Shown in pieces: positions 41,677 through 51,560 of a stretch of DNA of 64,000 bases. The DNA is taken from NCBI GenBank assembly GCA_031292015.1, contig JARLHY010000163.1, positions 12,528 to 76,527 on the forward strand, read 5' to 3'. A program made the translations under genes and the position numbers. Position 1 is the stretch's first letter; every line of letters starts with the position of its first letter. The stretch is from Negativicutes bacterium. Its GTDB lineage: Bacteria > Bacillota_C > Negativicutes > Sporomusales_B > JARLHX01. The notes under the pieces are model-generated. The model worked only from the letters and a program-made list of their open reading frames with translations. It was not told the origin of the DNA and ran no database searches.

Positions 41677-43341
41677 ATGGAAAACGCCATGTTTTGTTAT
41701 CAATGCGAACAGACGGCAGGCGGTAAAGGCTGCGTCAAGATGGGCGTGTGCGGCAAAACTCCGGAGGTCGCGGGCCTACAGGACGTTCTCATCCACTGCC
41801 TGCGGGGAATCGGCCATTACGGCTGGCAGCTCATCCAGTCCGGCGGAAAGATCGATACCCCCACTTACAAATTTATCATGGATGCCATGTTTTCGACCCT
41901 TACCAATGTCAACTTCGACCCTGAACGTTTCGTAAAGTACATACAAGAAGCCAACAAAATTAAAACCCAGCTTAAGGAGCAGCTTGGAGACAAGGCGAAA
42001 TCCGCGCCGCGAGGTGCAGATTATATGGCCCCGTCCACCAGGGAAGAAATACTCCGCGATGCGCCGAAGTATGGGGTCATGGCCGACGAAAAGATGGACA
42101 TGGATATCCGGTCACTGCGTGAAACACTGACTTACGGTTTTAAGGGCATGGCCGCTTATGCCCATCACGCGCTGATTCTCGGAAAAAAGGACGAAGAAGT
42201 GGGTAATTTCTTCTTCAAGGGACTGGCCGCCACGTTGGACGAATCACTCGGCGTGCCCGAATGGCTCGGACTATGCCTGGAGCTTGGAAAAACCAACCTG
42301 AAATGCATGGAAATGCTCGACGCGGCCAATACGGAAGCCTACGGCAACCCTGAGCCCACCGAGCTCCTCATATCCAAAAAAGCCGGACCGTTTATCGTCA
42401 TCTCCGGCCATGACCTGAAAGACCTGAAACAGTTGCTGGAACAGACCGAGGGTAAAGGCGTCAACATCTACACCCACGGCGAGATGATCCCCGGTCACGG
42501 CTACCCTGAACTGAAAAAGCACAAGCAGCTCATCGGCAACTTTGGCACCGCCTGGCAGCATCAGCAGAGCGAATTCGCCAATCTGCCCGGCAGTATCCTC
42601 ATGACAACCAACTGTCTGATGACGCCCCGCGACAGCTATCGGGACAGGATCTTTTCCACCAGCATCGTCGGTTTCCCCGGGATGCCCTATATCGAAGAGA
42701 ATAGTGGCCGCAAAGACTTCACGCCGGTTATCAACAAGGCGTTGGAATTGGGTGGTTTCAAAGAAAGCGACCCCGAACGGAAGATCACCGTCGGCTTCGG
42801 CCATAACGCGGTGCTGAGCCATGCAGGGGCGATCGTGGAGGCTGTGAAGTCCGGACAAATCAAGCATTTTTTCCTGATCGGCGGCTGTGACGGCGCCCGT
42901 CCCGGCAGAAACTATTACACCGAATTCGCCGACAAAACCCCGCACAACACTCTGATGCTCACTTTGGCCTGCGGTAAATATCGCTTCAACTACAAGGATT
43001 ACGGCACCCTTGCCGGCTTCCCGCGCCTTTTGGATGTGGGGCAGTGCAACGACTCATTTTCTGCGATCCGCATCGCCGTCGCCCTGGCCGCTGCTTTTCA
43101 ATGCGGTGTGAACGAGCTGCCGCTCACCCTGGTGCTGTCCTGGTATGAACAAAAAGCGGTCGCGATACTCCTCACCCTGCTGTCCCTCGACATTCGCAAC
43201 ATCTACATCGGCCCGACCCTCCCGGCTTTCTTCTCTCCCAATGTGCTGCAGGCCCTGGTGGAGAAATACAAACTCAAGCTCGTTTCCACAGCTGAAAAGG
43301 ATATGGAGTCGATACTGGGAGCTGTCCCGGCCCACGCCTGA
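41677..43341 (+). CDS. hcp: Hydroxylamine reductase, hybrid cluster protein (class III)
   Basis: Hcp reduces hydroxylamine or nitric oxide with [4Fe-4S] and hybrid Fe-S-O clusters and is a nitrosative stress protein. The 554-residue chain has the N-terminal Cys7-x2-Cys10-x8-Cys19-x5-Cys25 spacing typical of strict anaerobes. Hybrid cluster ligands appear in GHGYPEL, NCLMTP, GGCDGARPGR, CGKYRFN and GQCNDSFSA. Length is normal. AAGGAGGAA precedes the ATG. The 175-bp upstream region has a GCATAG...CTATGC inverted repeat (41611-41663), a possible regulator site. Confidence 0.95.
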   Translation: MENAMFCYQCEQTAGGKGCVKMGVCGKTPEVAGLQDVLIHCLRGIGHYGWQLIQSGGKIDTPTYKFIMDAMFSTLTNVNFDPERFVKYIQEANKIKTQLKEQLGDKAKSAPRGADYMAPSTREEILRDAPKYGVMADEKMDMDIRSLRETLTYGFKGMAAYAHHALILGKKDEEVGNFFFKGLAATLDESLGVPEWLGLCLELGKTNLKCMEMLDAANTEAYGNPEPTELLISKKAGPFIVISGHDLKDLKQLLEQTEGKGVNIYTHGEMIPGHGYPELKKHKQLIGNFGTAWQHQQSEFANLPGSILMTTNCLMTPRDSYRDRIFSTSIVGFPGMPYIEENSGRKDFTPVINKALELGGFKESDPERKITVGFGHNAVLSHAGAIVEAVKSGQIKHFFLIGGCDGARPGRNYYTEFADKTPHNTLMLTLACGKYRFNYKDYGTLAGFPRLLDVGQCNDSFSAIRIAVALAAAFQCGVNELPLTLVLSWYEQKAVAILLTLLSLDIRNIYIGPTLPAFFSPNVLQALVEKYKLKLVSTAEKDMESILGAVPAHA

Positions 43342-43387
43342 CCCTGCAAAAACGCTCCCCGCCCGTTTCCCCGCTATGTCGGCAAAT

Positions 43388-43827
43388 AAAGGGGCTGTCT
43401 CAATAGAAGATATTGAGGCAGCCCCTTAGTCGATCGGCAAAATGTAACAAGTGGGAAGAGAATTTCTCCTTTGTTTTTTCTCGCAATGTGGCAATGAGCG
43501 CGAAAAGAGCGCTGAGAGCAGGACGATTTGCCTATGGATGTTACGCGCCGTTAATACAGCGGACGGTAACAGCTCCGCAGGCGGAACCTTGGATGGTTCC
43601 GCCAGTCTCCCCTGCGTCACGGACGACGCATGGGAGACGGTGCGGCGCTGTCGGTGCAAATTTACGGCGCGTCCATCCATAGGCCCCGGCCAGCTCCCAG
43701 CGCTCTTTTGCGCGGTCCCCGAAAGCGCCGATAGAAAAAGCAAGGGGAGCTTTTCCCCCGGCCTGTTTACAAACTGGAGGTGCTGCCTCAAACAGGTTTC
43801 ATACACCTATTTTGAGACAGCCCCTTT
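43388..43827. repeat. 440-bp fold-back element C with terminal inverted repeats
   Basis: The two ends match for about 20 bp: AAAGGGGCTGTCTCAATAG (43388-43406) and, inverted, CTATTTTGAGACAGCCCCTTT (to 43827). Inside, two long arms remain complementary: GCGCGAAAAGAGCGCTGAGAGC (about 43500) with the 3-prime segment around 43700, and CCTATGGATG-TTACGCGCC with GGCGCGTCCATCCATAGG. The left end forms its own hairpin with a second copy of the terminal sequence (43418-43428), and the right end does likewise. The core has a GGCGGAACC/GGTTCCGCC hairpin. There is no ORF. Likely a MITE-like or structured-RNA element; it abuts the terC stop codon. Confidence 0.75.
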
Positions 43828-43828
43828 G

Positions 43829-44503
43829 CTATTCGCGCTGCTTCATACGGCTTCGGCTTTTCAGAATTTCGGCGGCAATAACCGCCGCTGCGAACGCGGC
43901 GGGAATACCCCATTGCGCCGGGGGGTATTCGCCTATGTAAGAGGCAAGCTTGCCTTCAGCCACCACCATTTCCCCGGCTGTCCAGCCCAAAAAGGCGGCG
44001 CCGGCGGTAATGATCAGCGGCCAGCGCTGCATGAGCGCGGTGATGAGCCGGCTGCCCCAGATGATGATCGGGATGCTGAGCAAAAGACCGATGACAAGCA
44101 TGAAGATATTGCCTCTGGCTACTCCGGCGATGGCGACCACGTTGTCCACACTCATGACAAGATCCGCCAACAGGATCGTCCTGACTGCCTCCCACAAGTT
44201 TCCCGCCGCCTTTACTTCCTCCTCGGCCTGATGATCGTTGACCGCCAGTTTCACCGCCACCCAAAAAAGCAGCAGGCCGCCGACCAGGAGCAGGTACGGC
44301 ATCGTCAGCAGCGACACCGCCGCCAGGGTGAGAAGAATCCTTAGACCGATAGCACCGGCGCCGCCCCAGAGGATTGCCGCCTTCTGCTGCCGTTTCGGCA
44401 GCCTGCGGCTGGCCAGGGCGATAACCAGGGCGTTGTCGCCGCTGAGCAGCAAATTGACAACAACGATGCTGAACAATATTGATAGATAATCCAGCTTGTA
44501 CAC
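43829..44503 (-). CDS. TerC/YjbE-family integral membrane protein
   Basis: The 224-residue protein has seven hydrophobic segments. The family motifs LLLSGDNALVIA near residue 20 and ADLVMSVDNVVAIAG near 120 carry the two conserved Asp that bind metal ions. YjbE-like members export manganese in Firmicutes. Start ambiguous: GTG at 44503 overlaps the SD (GGGAGG); a CTG at 44494, 8 nt after GGGAGG, would begin exactly at the usual family start. I list the longer form. It may be regulated by metal; no riboswitch was seen. Confidence 0.85.
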   Translation of the reverse strand: MYKLDYLSILFSIVVVNLLLSGDNALVIALASRRLPKRQQKAAILWGGAGAIGLRILLTLAAVSLLTMPYLLLVGGLLLFWVAVKLAVNDHQAEEEVKAAGNLWEAVRTILLADLVMSVDNVVAIAGVARGNIFMLVIGLLLSIPIIIWGSRLITALMQRWPLIITAGAAFLGWTAGEMVVAEGKLASYIGEYPPAQWGIPAAFAAAVIAAEILKSRSRMKQRE

Positions 44504-44557
44504 CTCCCTTAGGACAAAAAAGCCTGCTACCGTGCATTGTTAAACCCAAGGCCGCAA

Positions 44558-46954
44558 TTACTTCAGGGTTACCCGTCTGAGACGCAGGGCGTTCGTCACT
44601 ACCGAAACCGAGCTAAAGGCCATGGCCGCGGCGGCGATCACCGGCGACAGCAACCCGGCGGCGGCGATGGGTATGCCGACAACATTGTAGACCAGCGCCC
44701 AGAACAGATTTTGTTTTATGTTGGCCATGGTGGCCCGGCTCAGCCGGATCGCGGCGACAATCCCCCGGAGGTCCCCGCTCATCAGCGTTACGTCCCCGGC
44801 CTCCATCGCCACGTCGGTGCCTGTGCCCATCGCTATGCCGACATCGGCTGCCGCGAGGGCAGGCGCATCGTTGATCCCGTCACCGACCATCCCGACACTC
44901 TTACCCTGGGCGCGCAGGATTTCGACCTGCTCGGCCTTCTTTTCCGGCAACACCTCGGCCATGACATTACTGATGCCCACCTGCCGGGCGATGGCTTCGG
45001 CGGTGGGGCGGTTGTCGCCGGTGAGCAGCCATATTTCAATACCCATCGCCGTAAGCTTGGCCACCGCCTCGGCCGCGTGTTCCTTCACCGTATCGGCCAC
45101 CGCCAAGAGTGCCGCAAGCTGCCCGTCCACCGCGACAAGCATCACCGTTTTTCCGCCCTTTTCCAGACGGTCGATCGCGCCGAGACTGTCTGCCAGGATT
45201 ATCCCCCGTTCTTCCAGTAGACGGCGGGTACCCACCAGCAGTTTTTTCCCGGCCACCGTAGCCACGACCCCAGCTCCCGGCACGGCGGCAAAATCCCGGG
45301 CCTCTCCCGCGAGGGCCGCCTGCCGGTCCGCCGCACCCTGGACAACCGCCTGGGCCAGCGGGTGTTCCGAGGCTTTTTCCGCAGCTGCCGCCAACCCCAG
45401 GATTTCCCCTTCGCTGAAATGGGAGTCGACACAGACCACATCGGTGAGTTCCGGTTTCCCCTTGGTAACGGTGCCTGTCTTATCCAGGATGATCGCACTT
45501 AGCTTGTGGGCCTTCTCCAGATGTTCGCCGCCCTTGAAGAGGATGCCGTTTTCCGCCCCCCGGCCGGTGCCCACCATGATCGAAGTGGGAGTCGCCAGCC
45601 CCAGAGCGCAGGGGCAGGCGATGACCAGCACAGCCGTGGCGTTGAGAACGGCCTGTTCCAGATTGCCGGGAGCCGCCAGGAAATACCAGCCGGCAAAAGT
45701 CAGTACTGCCACCGCCACCACCGCCGGCACGAAATAACCGGAGATGACGTCGGCGATCCGTTGGATCGGAGCCTTGGATCCCTGGGCTTCCTCCACGACC
45801 TTGATAATCTGGGCCAGGGCGGTGTCTTTGCCGACCCGCTCCGCCCGGAATTTCAGCATGCCAAACTTGTTGAGCGTCGCCCCGGTCACCCGCATCCCGG
45901 CGGTTTTGTCCACCGGGATGCTCTCACCGGTGAGCATGGCTTCGTCCACAGCCGAGTTCCCCTCGGTAACAACCCCGTCCACCGGGATCTTTTCCCCCGG
46001 ACGGACGATCACGATATCCCCGACCTGGACCTGCTCGATCGGAACATCGATCCCTGTACCATCCCGCACCACCTTGGCCGTTTTTGCCTGCAGGCCCATC
46101 AGCTTGCGGATGGCCTCCGAGGTGCGGCCCCGGGAAACGGACTCAAGCATCCGGCCAAGAAGAATCAGAGTGATGATGATCGCCGAAGTTTCATAGTAAA
46201 CCATCCCCCGCCCTGTGACGGTATGGTAGAGGCTGAAGAAATATGCCGCGCTTGTGCCCATGGCGACAAGCACCGCCATGTTGGCGCCGCCGTGGCGCAG
46301 AGCAACGAATGCGTCACGATAGAACTGATAGCCGGCGAAAAACTGGACCGGCGTGGCCAGCGCCAACTGAAACAGCGGCTGGAAAATGATCGCCGGCACA
46401 TAGCCCTCCAGCATGAAAACATCGGCCAGCATCGAAAGCATCAGCGGCAGAGAAAAACATGCGGCGATGATCAGCAGGCGACGCTGTCTGGCGAGTTCGG
46501 CGACCCGGCTTGCCTTCTCCCGGTCAGGCCCGTCCTCTTCGCCGATCGGCACAGCCTCATAACCCGCCTGAGCCACAGCTTCCGCCACGTCCTGGGGCGA
46601 CACTTCCAGCCCGGCTTCCACCGTCAGCCTGCCAAGGGCGAAATTAACCGCCGCCCCGACAACCCCGGGGATTTTTCCTGCCGCTTTTTCCACTCTGGCA
46701 GCGCAAGCGGCGCAGCTCATTCCCAGAACCGAGAAATCAAGCCTGGCCGGCTCACTGTCATAACCCAGATCGCGAATCTTGTCGATCAGTCCCTGCGGCC
46801 TGATCTGAGCCGGCTCGTACTCCACCGTCAGTTTGGCCAGAGCAAAATTAACGTTGGCGCCGGTTACCCCGTTCAACGCCCGGATGCCTTTTTCGATGCG
46901 GGCAGCACAGGCCGAGCAGCTCATGCCCGTGATTTTTAACGTAATTTTTTCCAT
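44558..46954 (-). CDS. copA: Copper-exporting P1B-type ATPase
   Basis: CopA pumps Cu(I) out. The 798-residue chain has two N-terminal HMA domains with GMSCSAC (10-16) and GMSCAAC (78-84). It has eight membrane segments with CPC in [11 protein letters not shown], the DKTGT phosphorylation site, TGES in the actuator, and a nucleotide-binding region ending with [12 protein letters not shown]. Complete. It is 12 bp downstream of csoR and co-directional, so CsoR controls both through the operator at 47246-47269. Confidence 0.96.
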   Translation of the reverse strand: MEKITLKITGMSCSACAARIEKGIRALNGVTGANVNFALAKLTVEYEPAQIRPQGLIDKIRDLGYDSEPARLDFSVLGMSCAACAARVEKAAGKIPGVVGAAVNFALGRLTVEAGLEVSPQDVAEAVAQAGYEAVPIGEEDGPDREKASRVAELARQRRLLIIAACFSLPLMLSMLADVFMLEGYVPAIIFQPLFQLALATPVQFFAGYQFYRDAFVALRHGGANMAVLVAMGTSAAYFFSLYHTVTGRGMVYYETSAIIITLILLGRMLESVSRGRTSEAIRKLMGLQAKTAKVVRDGTGIDVPIEQVQVGDIVIVRPGEKIPVDGVVTEGNSAVDEAMLTGESIPVDKTAGMRVTGATLNKFGMLKFRAERVGKDTALAQIIKVVEEAQGSKAPIQRIADVISGYFVPAVVAVAVLTFAGWYFLAAPGNLEQAVLNATAVLVIACPCALGLATPTSIMVGTGRGAENGILFKGGEHLEKAHKLSAIILDKTGTVTKGKPELTDVVCVDSHFSEGEILGLAAAAEKASEHPLAQAVVQGAADRQAALAGEARDFAAVPGAGVVATVAGKKLLVGTRRLLEERGIILADSLGAIDRLEKGGKTVMLVAVDGQLAALLAVADTVKEHAAEAVAKLTAMGIEIWLLTGDNRPTAEAIARQVGISNVMAEVLPEKKAEQVEILRAQGKSVGMVGDGINDAPALAAADVGIAMGTGTDVAMEAGDVTLMSGDLRGIVAAIRLSRATMANIKQNLFWALVYNVVGIPIAAAGLLSPVIAAAAMAFSSVSVVTNALRLRRVTLK

Positions 46955-46966
46955 GATAACGCTTCC

Positions 46967-47236
46967 CTACCTGATGAATTTTTTTGCGGCGTCGATCAGT
47001 TCGTCGATAACCGCGGCGTCGCCCTGTCTGACGGCGTTCACTACACACCCCTTGGCGTGATTCTCCAAAACGGTCAGACCGACCCGGGTGAGCGCCGCGC
47101 GGGCAGCCTGCACCTGGATCAGTATATCGACGCAATAGCGGTCCTCGTCCACCATGCGGTGAATACCCCGGACCTGCCCCTCAATTTTCTTCAGTTGATT
47201 CAACAGCTTTGCCTGCTCCCCTTCTGTTCTGCGCAT
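46967..47236 (-). CDS. csoR: Copper-sensing repressor CsoR
   Basis: The 89-residue protein has all three copper ligands Cys35, His60 and Cys64 in the spacing of the family. The ATG at 47236 is chosen over 47326, since GGAGG lies just upstream and the longer frame would read through the operator. It precedes copA by 12 bp. Cu(I) binding releases it from DNA; thus csoR-copA is an autoregulated copper-export operon. Confidence 0.93.
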   Translation of the reverse strand: MRRTEGEQAKLLNQLKKIEGQVRGIHRMVDEDRYCVDILIQVQAARAALTRVGLTVLENHAKGCVVNAVRQGDAAVIDELIDAAKKFIR

Positions 47237-47245
47237 AACCCCTCC

Positions 47246-47269
47246 ATACCATACCCCGGTAGGGTATTT
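47246..47269. promoter_or_regulatory. CsoR operator of csoR-copA
   Basis: The site is CATACCATACCCCGGTAGGG plus TATT. On the minus strand it reads AATACCCTACCGGGGTATGG, almost the B. subtilis copZA CsoR site (TACCCTACGGGGGTATGG). It lies 10 bp upstream of the csoR ATG. Confidence 0.8.
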
Positions 47270-47481
47270 ATTTTTATCATAACAAAGCGGCCCGGATCTG
47301 TCAATTATGACCTGTTCGCCCCCCAAACAACATCAACATATTGTAGTGGTTTTGGCAATATAGAAAAAAACATACAAATTAAGGTAATATTCGCAAAAAA
47401 ATAGCAGGTATTTGTTGATAAGCGTCAAATATGTCTTTTTAGGTTGGAGAAAATTTTACCCCCTTATCCTTGGAGGTAGTT

Positions 47482-49506
47482 ATGGAAAACCGTTACAGAA
47501 CCAAGAAGTACACTGCCGGCGGGGTTGCCTTCCCGCGGCAAATTTTTACGCCCGTTGATTTTGCAATTTTCGACCAGGCAAATGATGCGATCTTCTTGCA
47601 TGACGCTGAAAGCGGGGCCCTGCTCAATCTCAACAAAAAAGCCTGTGAACTCTATGGCTATTCCCCGGAAGAGGCTCGCACCCTGAAATTTTCCGCTCTC
47701 CATCCCGGTGAATACCCCTATACCGAAGAAGAAGGCCTGCGGCTGATAAGAAAAGCCGCCGGCGGTGAACCCCAGACGGTTGAATGGAAAACAGGCACCA
47801 AGACCGGTCGGGAAATATGGACCGAGGTAAATCTGAAGCTGGTCACTATCAACGACCACGAGATGGTACTGGCCATCGTCCGTGACATCACCCGCCGCAA
47901 GCGCACCGAACAGCGGATGCAGATCCAGCATACCTACCTGTCCCTGCTGCAGGAAACGACCCTGTCGATCATGAATCTGAACAAACTCGAGGCCGGCGAC
48001 CTCTTAACCAACCTCGTAAGCCACGCCAGTACCCTTTTGGGAACAAATCACGGTTTCCTCTACCTCGCTGACAGCGAAAATGCGTTTCTTGAACTCAAAG
48101 TAAGCACTTCCCTGCAAGATACCTTCCTTAGCCCGAAGATCCGGCCGGGCGAAAACCTCGCCGGCAAGGTCTGGGAGAGCGGCGAACCGCTTGCCATCGC
48201 CAACTACGCGACCTGGAGCGAGCGCCCGCCGACAACCCCCGAATACATCCGGGCAATGATCGGCGCCCCTCTGAAAACCGGGGCAAAGGTATTCGGCGTC
48301 ATCGGCCTTTGCTACATTGACGAAGAGTATCAGTTCAGGGAAGATGAAATAGCTTTGTTCGGCCGGTTTGCCGAACTGGCGTCCATCGCGCTTGACAACG
48401 CCAGGCTCTATACCACCGCGCGAACCGAACTCAGTGAGCGCAAACAGGATGATTCTGCCCTCAGGACCAGCGAAGAACGCCATCGCCTCTTGTTTAACAG
48501 CGTCAATGACGCCATGTACCTGACCGAAATCGCCGAAGAAGGCCTGCCGGAAAAAATTGTTGAGGTCAACGATGCCGCATGCCGGCTTCTGGGCTACAGC
48601 CGGGAAGAATTCCTGCAGCTCACCTCTGCCGATATTGTGCCACTGGAGTACCGCGGCGATGCGCAGGAAAAAGCCGCCATTTTGGATTACGAAAAACACG
48701 TTTTCTCCGAAAGCGTCTATCTTACCAAGAGCGGCACCAGCATTCCTGTCGAAGTCAACTCCCACCTGCTGCCGCTGGAAAATCGCCCCTGCGTCCTGTC
48801 GATGGTTCGCGATATCACCGAACGCAAACGGGTTGAGAAAGAAGTGGCCCGGATTGACCGGCTGAACCTTATCGGGGCCATGGCCGCCGGCATCGGTCAC
48901 GAAATCAGAAATCCGCTCACCACCGTTCGCGGCTTTCTCCAGATGCTCACAAGCAAAGAAGAGTGCCTGCCTCATAAAGAATATTTTGAACTGATGGTCC
49001 ATGAACTTGACCGGGCCAATTCCATCATCAGCGAATTTTTGTCCCTGGCCAAAAACAAGGCAGTCGACCTCAGAAGCGGCAGCCTGAACACCGTTGTCAA
49101 CATGATATTACCGCTGTTGGAAGCCGGCGCCATCCTCTATGACAAAAGCGTCAGAATGGATCTGGGGGAAATTCCCGATATCCAGCTTGATGAAAAAGAA
49201 ATCCGTCAACTGGTCCTCAACTTGGTCAGGAACGGATTGGATGCCATGCCGCCCGGCGGTGTCCTGACAGTCAGAACCCATGCTACAGACAGTGACGTCA
49301 TCCTGTCTGTGCAGGACCAAGGCAAGGGCATTGCGCCTGATGTCGCCGAAAAGATCGGAACACCGTTTTTCACCACCAAAGAGTACGGTGTGGGCTTGGG
49401 TTTGGCGGTTTGCTACAGTATCGCCTCCAGACATAACGCGACCATAATCTTCGACAGCGGCCCGACCGGAACTACCTTTTCCGTCCATTTCCGCAGAGTC
49501 CATTGA
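47482..49506 (+). CDS. Soluble PAS-GAF-PAS sensor histidine kinase, orphan
   Basis: The 674-residue protein has no membrane segment. Order: PAS (about 25-140, FDQANDAIFLHD), GAF (about 155-310), PAS (about 330-450, ending VRDITERKRVE), HisKA with GHEIRNPLTTVRG (phospho-His at about 473), and HATPase_c with N box NLVRNGLDAM, G1 QGKGIAP and G2 GVGLGLAV. The layout resembles KinA- or KinE-type sporulation kinases that feed Spo0F. No response regulator is beside it. The ATG at 47482 is 5 nt after GGAGG. Confidence 0.88.
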   Translation: MENRYRTKKYTAGGVAFPRQIFTPVDFAIFDQANDAIFLHDAESGALLNLNKKACELYGYSPEEARTLKFSALHPGEYPYTEEEGLRLIRKAAGGEPQTVEWKTGTKTGREIWTEVNLKLVTINDHEMVLAIVRDITRRKRTEQRMQIQHTYLSLLQETTLSIMNLNKLEAGDLLTNLVSHASTLLGTNHGFLYLADSENAFLELKVSTSLQDTFLSPKIRPGENLAGKVWESGEPLAIANYATWSERPPTTPEYIRAMIGAPLKTGAKVFGVIGLCYIDEEYQFREDEIALFGRFAELASIALDNARLYTTARTELSERKQDDSALRTSEERHRLLFNSVNDAMYLTEIAEEGLPEKIVEVNDAACRLLGYSREEFLQLTSADIVPLEYRGDAQEKAAILDYEKHVFSESVYLTKSGTSIPVEVNSHLLPLENRPCVLSMVRDITERKRVEKEVARIDRLNLIGAMAAGIGHEIRNPLTTVRGFLQMLTSKEECLPHKEYFELMVHELDRANSIISEFLSLAKNKAVDLRSGSLNTVVNMILPLLEAGAILYDKSVRMDLGEIPDIQLDEKEIRQLVLNLVRNGLDAMPPGGVLTVRTHATDSDVILSVQDQGKGIAPDVAEKIGTPFFTTKEYGVGLGLAVCYSIASRHNATIIFDSGPTGTTFSVHFRRVH

Positions 49507-49544
49507 TACTTTGCTGTTACTTGATTATTAACGGAAAACACCAA

Positions 49545-49579
49545 AAAGAAACGCACCCGGTACTTGGGTGCGTTTTTGT
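49545..49579. terminator. Terminator between kinase and TRAP genes
   Basis: AAACGCACCC (49549-49558) and GGGTGCGTTT (49566-49575) with T on the plus strand and A-rich sequence on the left. It serves the two convergent genes. Confidence 0.85.
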
Positions 49580-49599
49580 GTGAAATCGGTTGTGTACGC

Positions 49600-51465
49600 C
49601 TAGTTCAAATGCATCATCTTCGGCAGTACGAGGCTGAACCATGGCACAAAGGCCACCAATAGCAGGCCGACGAACAGCACAATGAGATAAGGAATCATCG
49701 CCCGGGTTGTCTCCTCCACCTTGGTGCCGCAGATGGCACACGTAGTGTAAAGACCAATCCCGATAGGCGGCGCGAAAGATCCCAGCCCCATCGCTATCAA
49801 CAGCACCATGCCATACTGGAGGGGTTCGATACCGAATTTCGGGGCCAGGGGCACAAGGAGCGGGGCAAAAACCAGCAGCGCCGGTATACCTTCCAGCACG
49901 GCCCCCATAACGATCAGGATGACAACCGTGGCCAGCATGAATATCCAGTCGGAGTGCCCGGCCACAAGAGTCATGGTCTGGGCAATCTTCTGCGGTACCC
50001 CTGCTGCCGTCAAAACCCAGGAGAACGCACTGCCGGTGCTGATGATGAAAAGAACCACACCAGCCTTGACCGAAGTATCCAGCATCAGGTCCCAGCACTT
50101 TTGCCAGCCCAGTTCCTTATAGAAAAAGATTGCCAGAATCAGAGAATAGACCACCGCGAAGGTCGAAACTTCCGTCGGAGTGGCAATACCGGCGACAATC
50201 CCCCCGATCAGAAAAAGCGGGACCAACAGGGCCGGAACGGCAATAAGTCCCAGCTTGCCGACCTCCGACAAAGGCACCCCGGAAATTCCGGGATATTTTC
50301 CTGCTGAGCGCGCCTTGACGTAGATCGCTATCATCAGGCAAACAGCGATCACCGCCGCAGGCAGCAGTCCGGCCATGAATAAGCCGCCCATCGAGATCGT
50401 CGTGATTGATCCTAATACCAGCATCGGCAGGCTGGGCGGAATAGTCTCGCCCATAACCGTGGCGGTGGCCAAAACAGCGGCGCTTTCGGACGGATCATAG
50501 CCGTTCTTTCGCAGCATCGGATTCAATGTCGATCCGACCGCCGCCACATCGGCTATCTTCGATCCGGAAAGACCGGCAAAAATATACATGGTGACAACCA
50601 TAGCCTGGAGGAGTCCGCCCCGGATCCGTCCGACAATGGAGACAACAAAAGCGGCCAGCCGTCTGCTCAAGCCTCCTTCAGTCATGATATATCCGGCCAT
50701 CATGAAAAAAGGTATGGCCAGCAGGACAAAACTCAAAACGCTGGCCTGCATGACCAGGGGTATCTGCGACAGATTGCCCCGGCCGGAAAGGAAAAGGTAC
50801 ATCAGCGAGGTCAGGATCAGAACGAACCCGATAGGCAGTCCGAGGGCCAATAGTACTGCAAAAGCGCCAAAGGCCAAGCCATTGACAAGAGGCGTGACGC
50901 CGAACGGACCCCACAGGTTGTTCGTTACCACCAATATTCCCACAAAAACAAGACATATAACCCCGGTCAAAACCACCGGTTTCATCGGCTTGCGCGACAG
51001 TCTGAGCGAAGCGTAAAAAGCCATCAGCGCCAATCCGACCGTCAGCGGCACAACAAACAGTCCCACCCGGATATCCAGCGCCGGCGTGAATTCCATCCAG
51101 CGGATTTTTACAACAGTAAGCGAGAAATAACCGGTGAACACGGATACCGCGATCACCATCCATTCGACCAAAGCGTCGAAAGCCGGGCGCCAGGTCTTCG
51201 GCAAGCGATCCACCACGGCGTGGACCGCCATATGTTCGTTGCGGGTATAAGCCAGCGCCCCGCCCAGAAAAGCCACCATGGTCAGCGCGAATTGGCCGAG
51301 TTCATCAGCCCACATAATGGGCGCCTGGAATATTTCCCTGAGGATAATGCCGGCAAAAACGATCACTAATTCGCCGATAACCGATAATCCCACCAGAATA
51401 TCCAGCACTTTGTCCATTCTCAGTTTGATTACGCTGTCTTTTTCATTGCCTGTTGTCGTCAACAT
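49600..51465 (-). CDS. TRAP transporter, DctQ and DctM fused
   Basis: The 621-residue protein is a natural fusion. Residues 1 to about 165 are the four-helix DctQ domain (MWADELGQFALTMVAFLG). Residues about 195-621 are the large DctM subunit (IPFFMMAGYIMTEGGLSRRL, and AGLSGSKIADVAAVGS). Uptake of an organic acid is driven by sodium or proton gradient together with the periplasmic binding protein encoded next upstream. It belongs to an operon with the DctP protein and an IlvD/Edd dehydratase, which points to an aldonate or other sugar acid. Confidence 0.92.
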   Translation of the reverse strand: MLTTTGNEKDSVIKLRMDKVLDILVGLSVIGELVIVFAGIILREIFQAPIMWADELGQFALTMVAFLGGALAYTRNEHMAVHAVVDRLPKTWRPAFDALVEWMVIAVSVFTGYFSLTVVKIRWMEFTPALDIRVGLFVVPLTVGLALMAFYASLRLSRKPMKPVVLTGVICLVFVGILVVTNNLWGPFGVTPLVNGLAFGAFAVLLALGLPIGFVLILTSLMYLFLSGRGNLSQIPLVMQASVLSFVLLAIPFFMMAGYIMTEGGLSRRLAAFVVSIVGRIRGGLLQAMVVTMYIFAGLSGSKIADVAAVGSTLNPMLRKNGYDPSESAAVLATATVMGETIPPSLPMLVLGSITTISMGGLFMAGLLPAAVIAVCLMIAIYVKARSAGKYPGISGVPLSEVGKLGLIAVPALLVPLFLIGGIVAGIATPTEVSTFAVVYSLILAIFFYKELGWQKCWDLMLDTSVKAGVVLFIISTGSAFSWVLTAAGVPQKIAQTMTLVAGHSDWIFMLATVVILIVMGAVLEGIPALLVFAPLLVPLAPKFGIEPLQYGMVLLIAMGLGSFAPPIGIGLYTTCAICGTKVEETTRAMIPYLIVLFVGLLLVAFVPWFSLVLPKMMHLN

Positions 51466-51489
51466 CTCACCCGCCCTAAAAAATGAGTC

Positions 51490-51540
51490 GTCCTGGTGAT
51501 AGGCTCCGGTTTCATCTGCGCTTCAGCCCGTCACCAGGAC
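51490..51540. terminator. Hairpin between DctP and TRAP permease genes
   Basis: GTCCTGGTGA (51490-51499) and TCACCAGGAC (51531-51540) pair around a 31-nt loop. No T-run, so it is more likely a processing or attenuation structure between high-level dctP and low-level permease mRNA. Confidence 0.55.
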
Positions 51541-51560
51541 AACCCGTATTCACTGATTAT

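Noticed and set aside
43451..44344. 297-codon plus-strand frame over element C and terC
   Set aside because: Runs across a palindromic element and antisense to terC; no family features.
45506..46939. 477-codon plus-strand frame opposite copA
   Set aside because: Antisense to copA, which has all P-type ATPase motifs.
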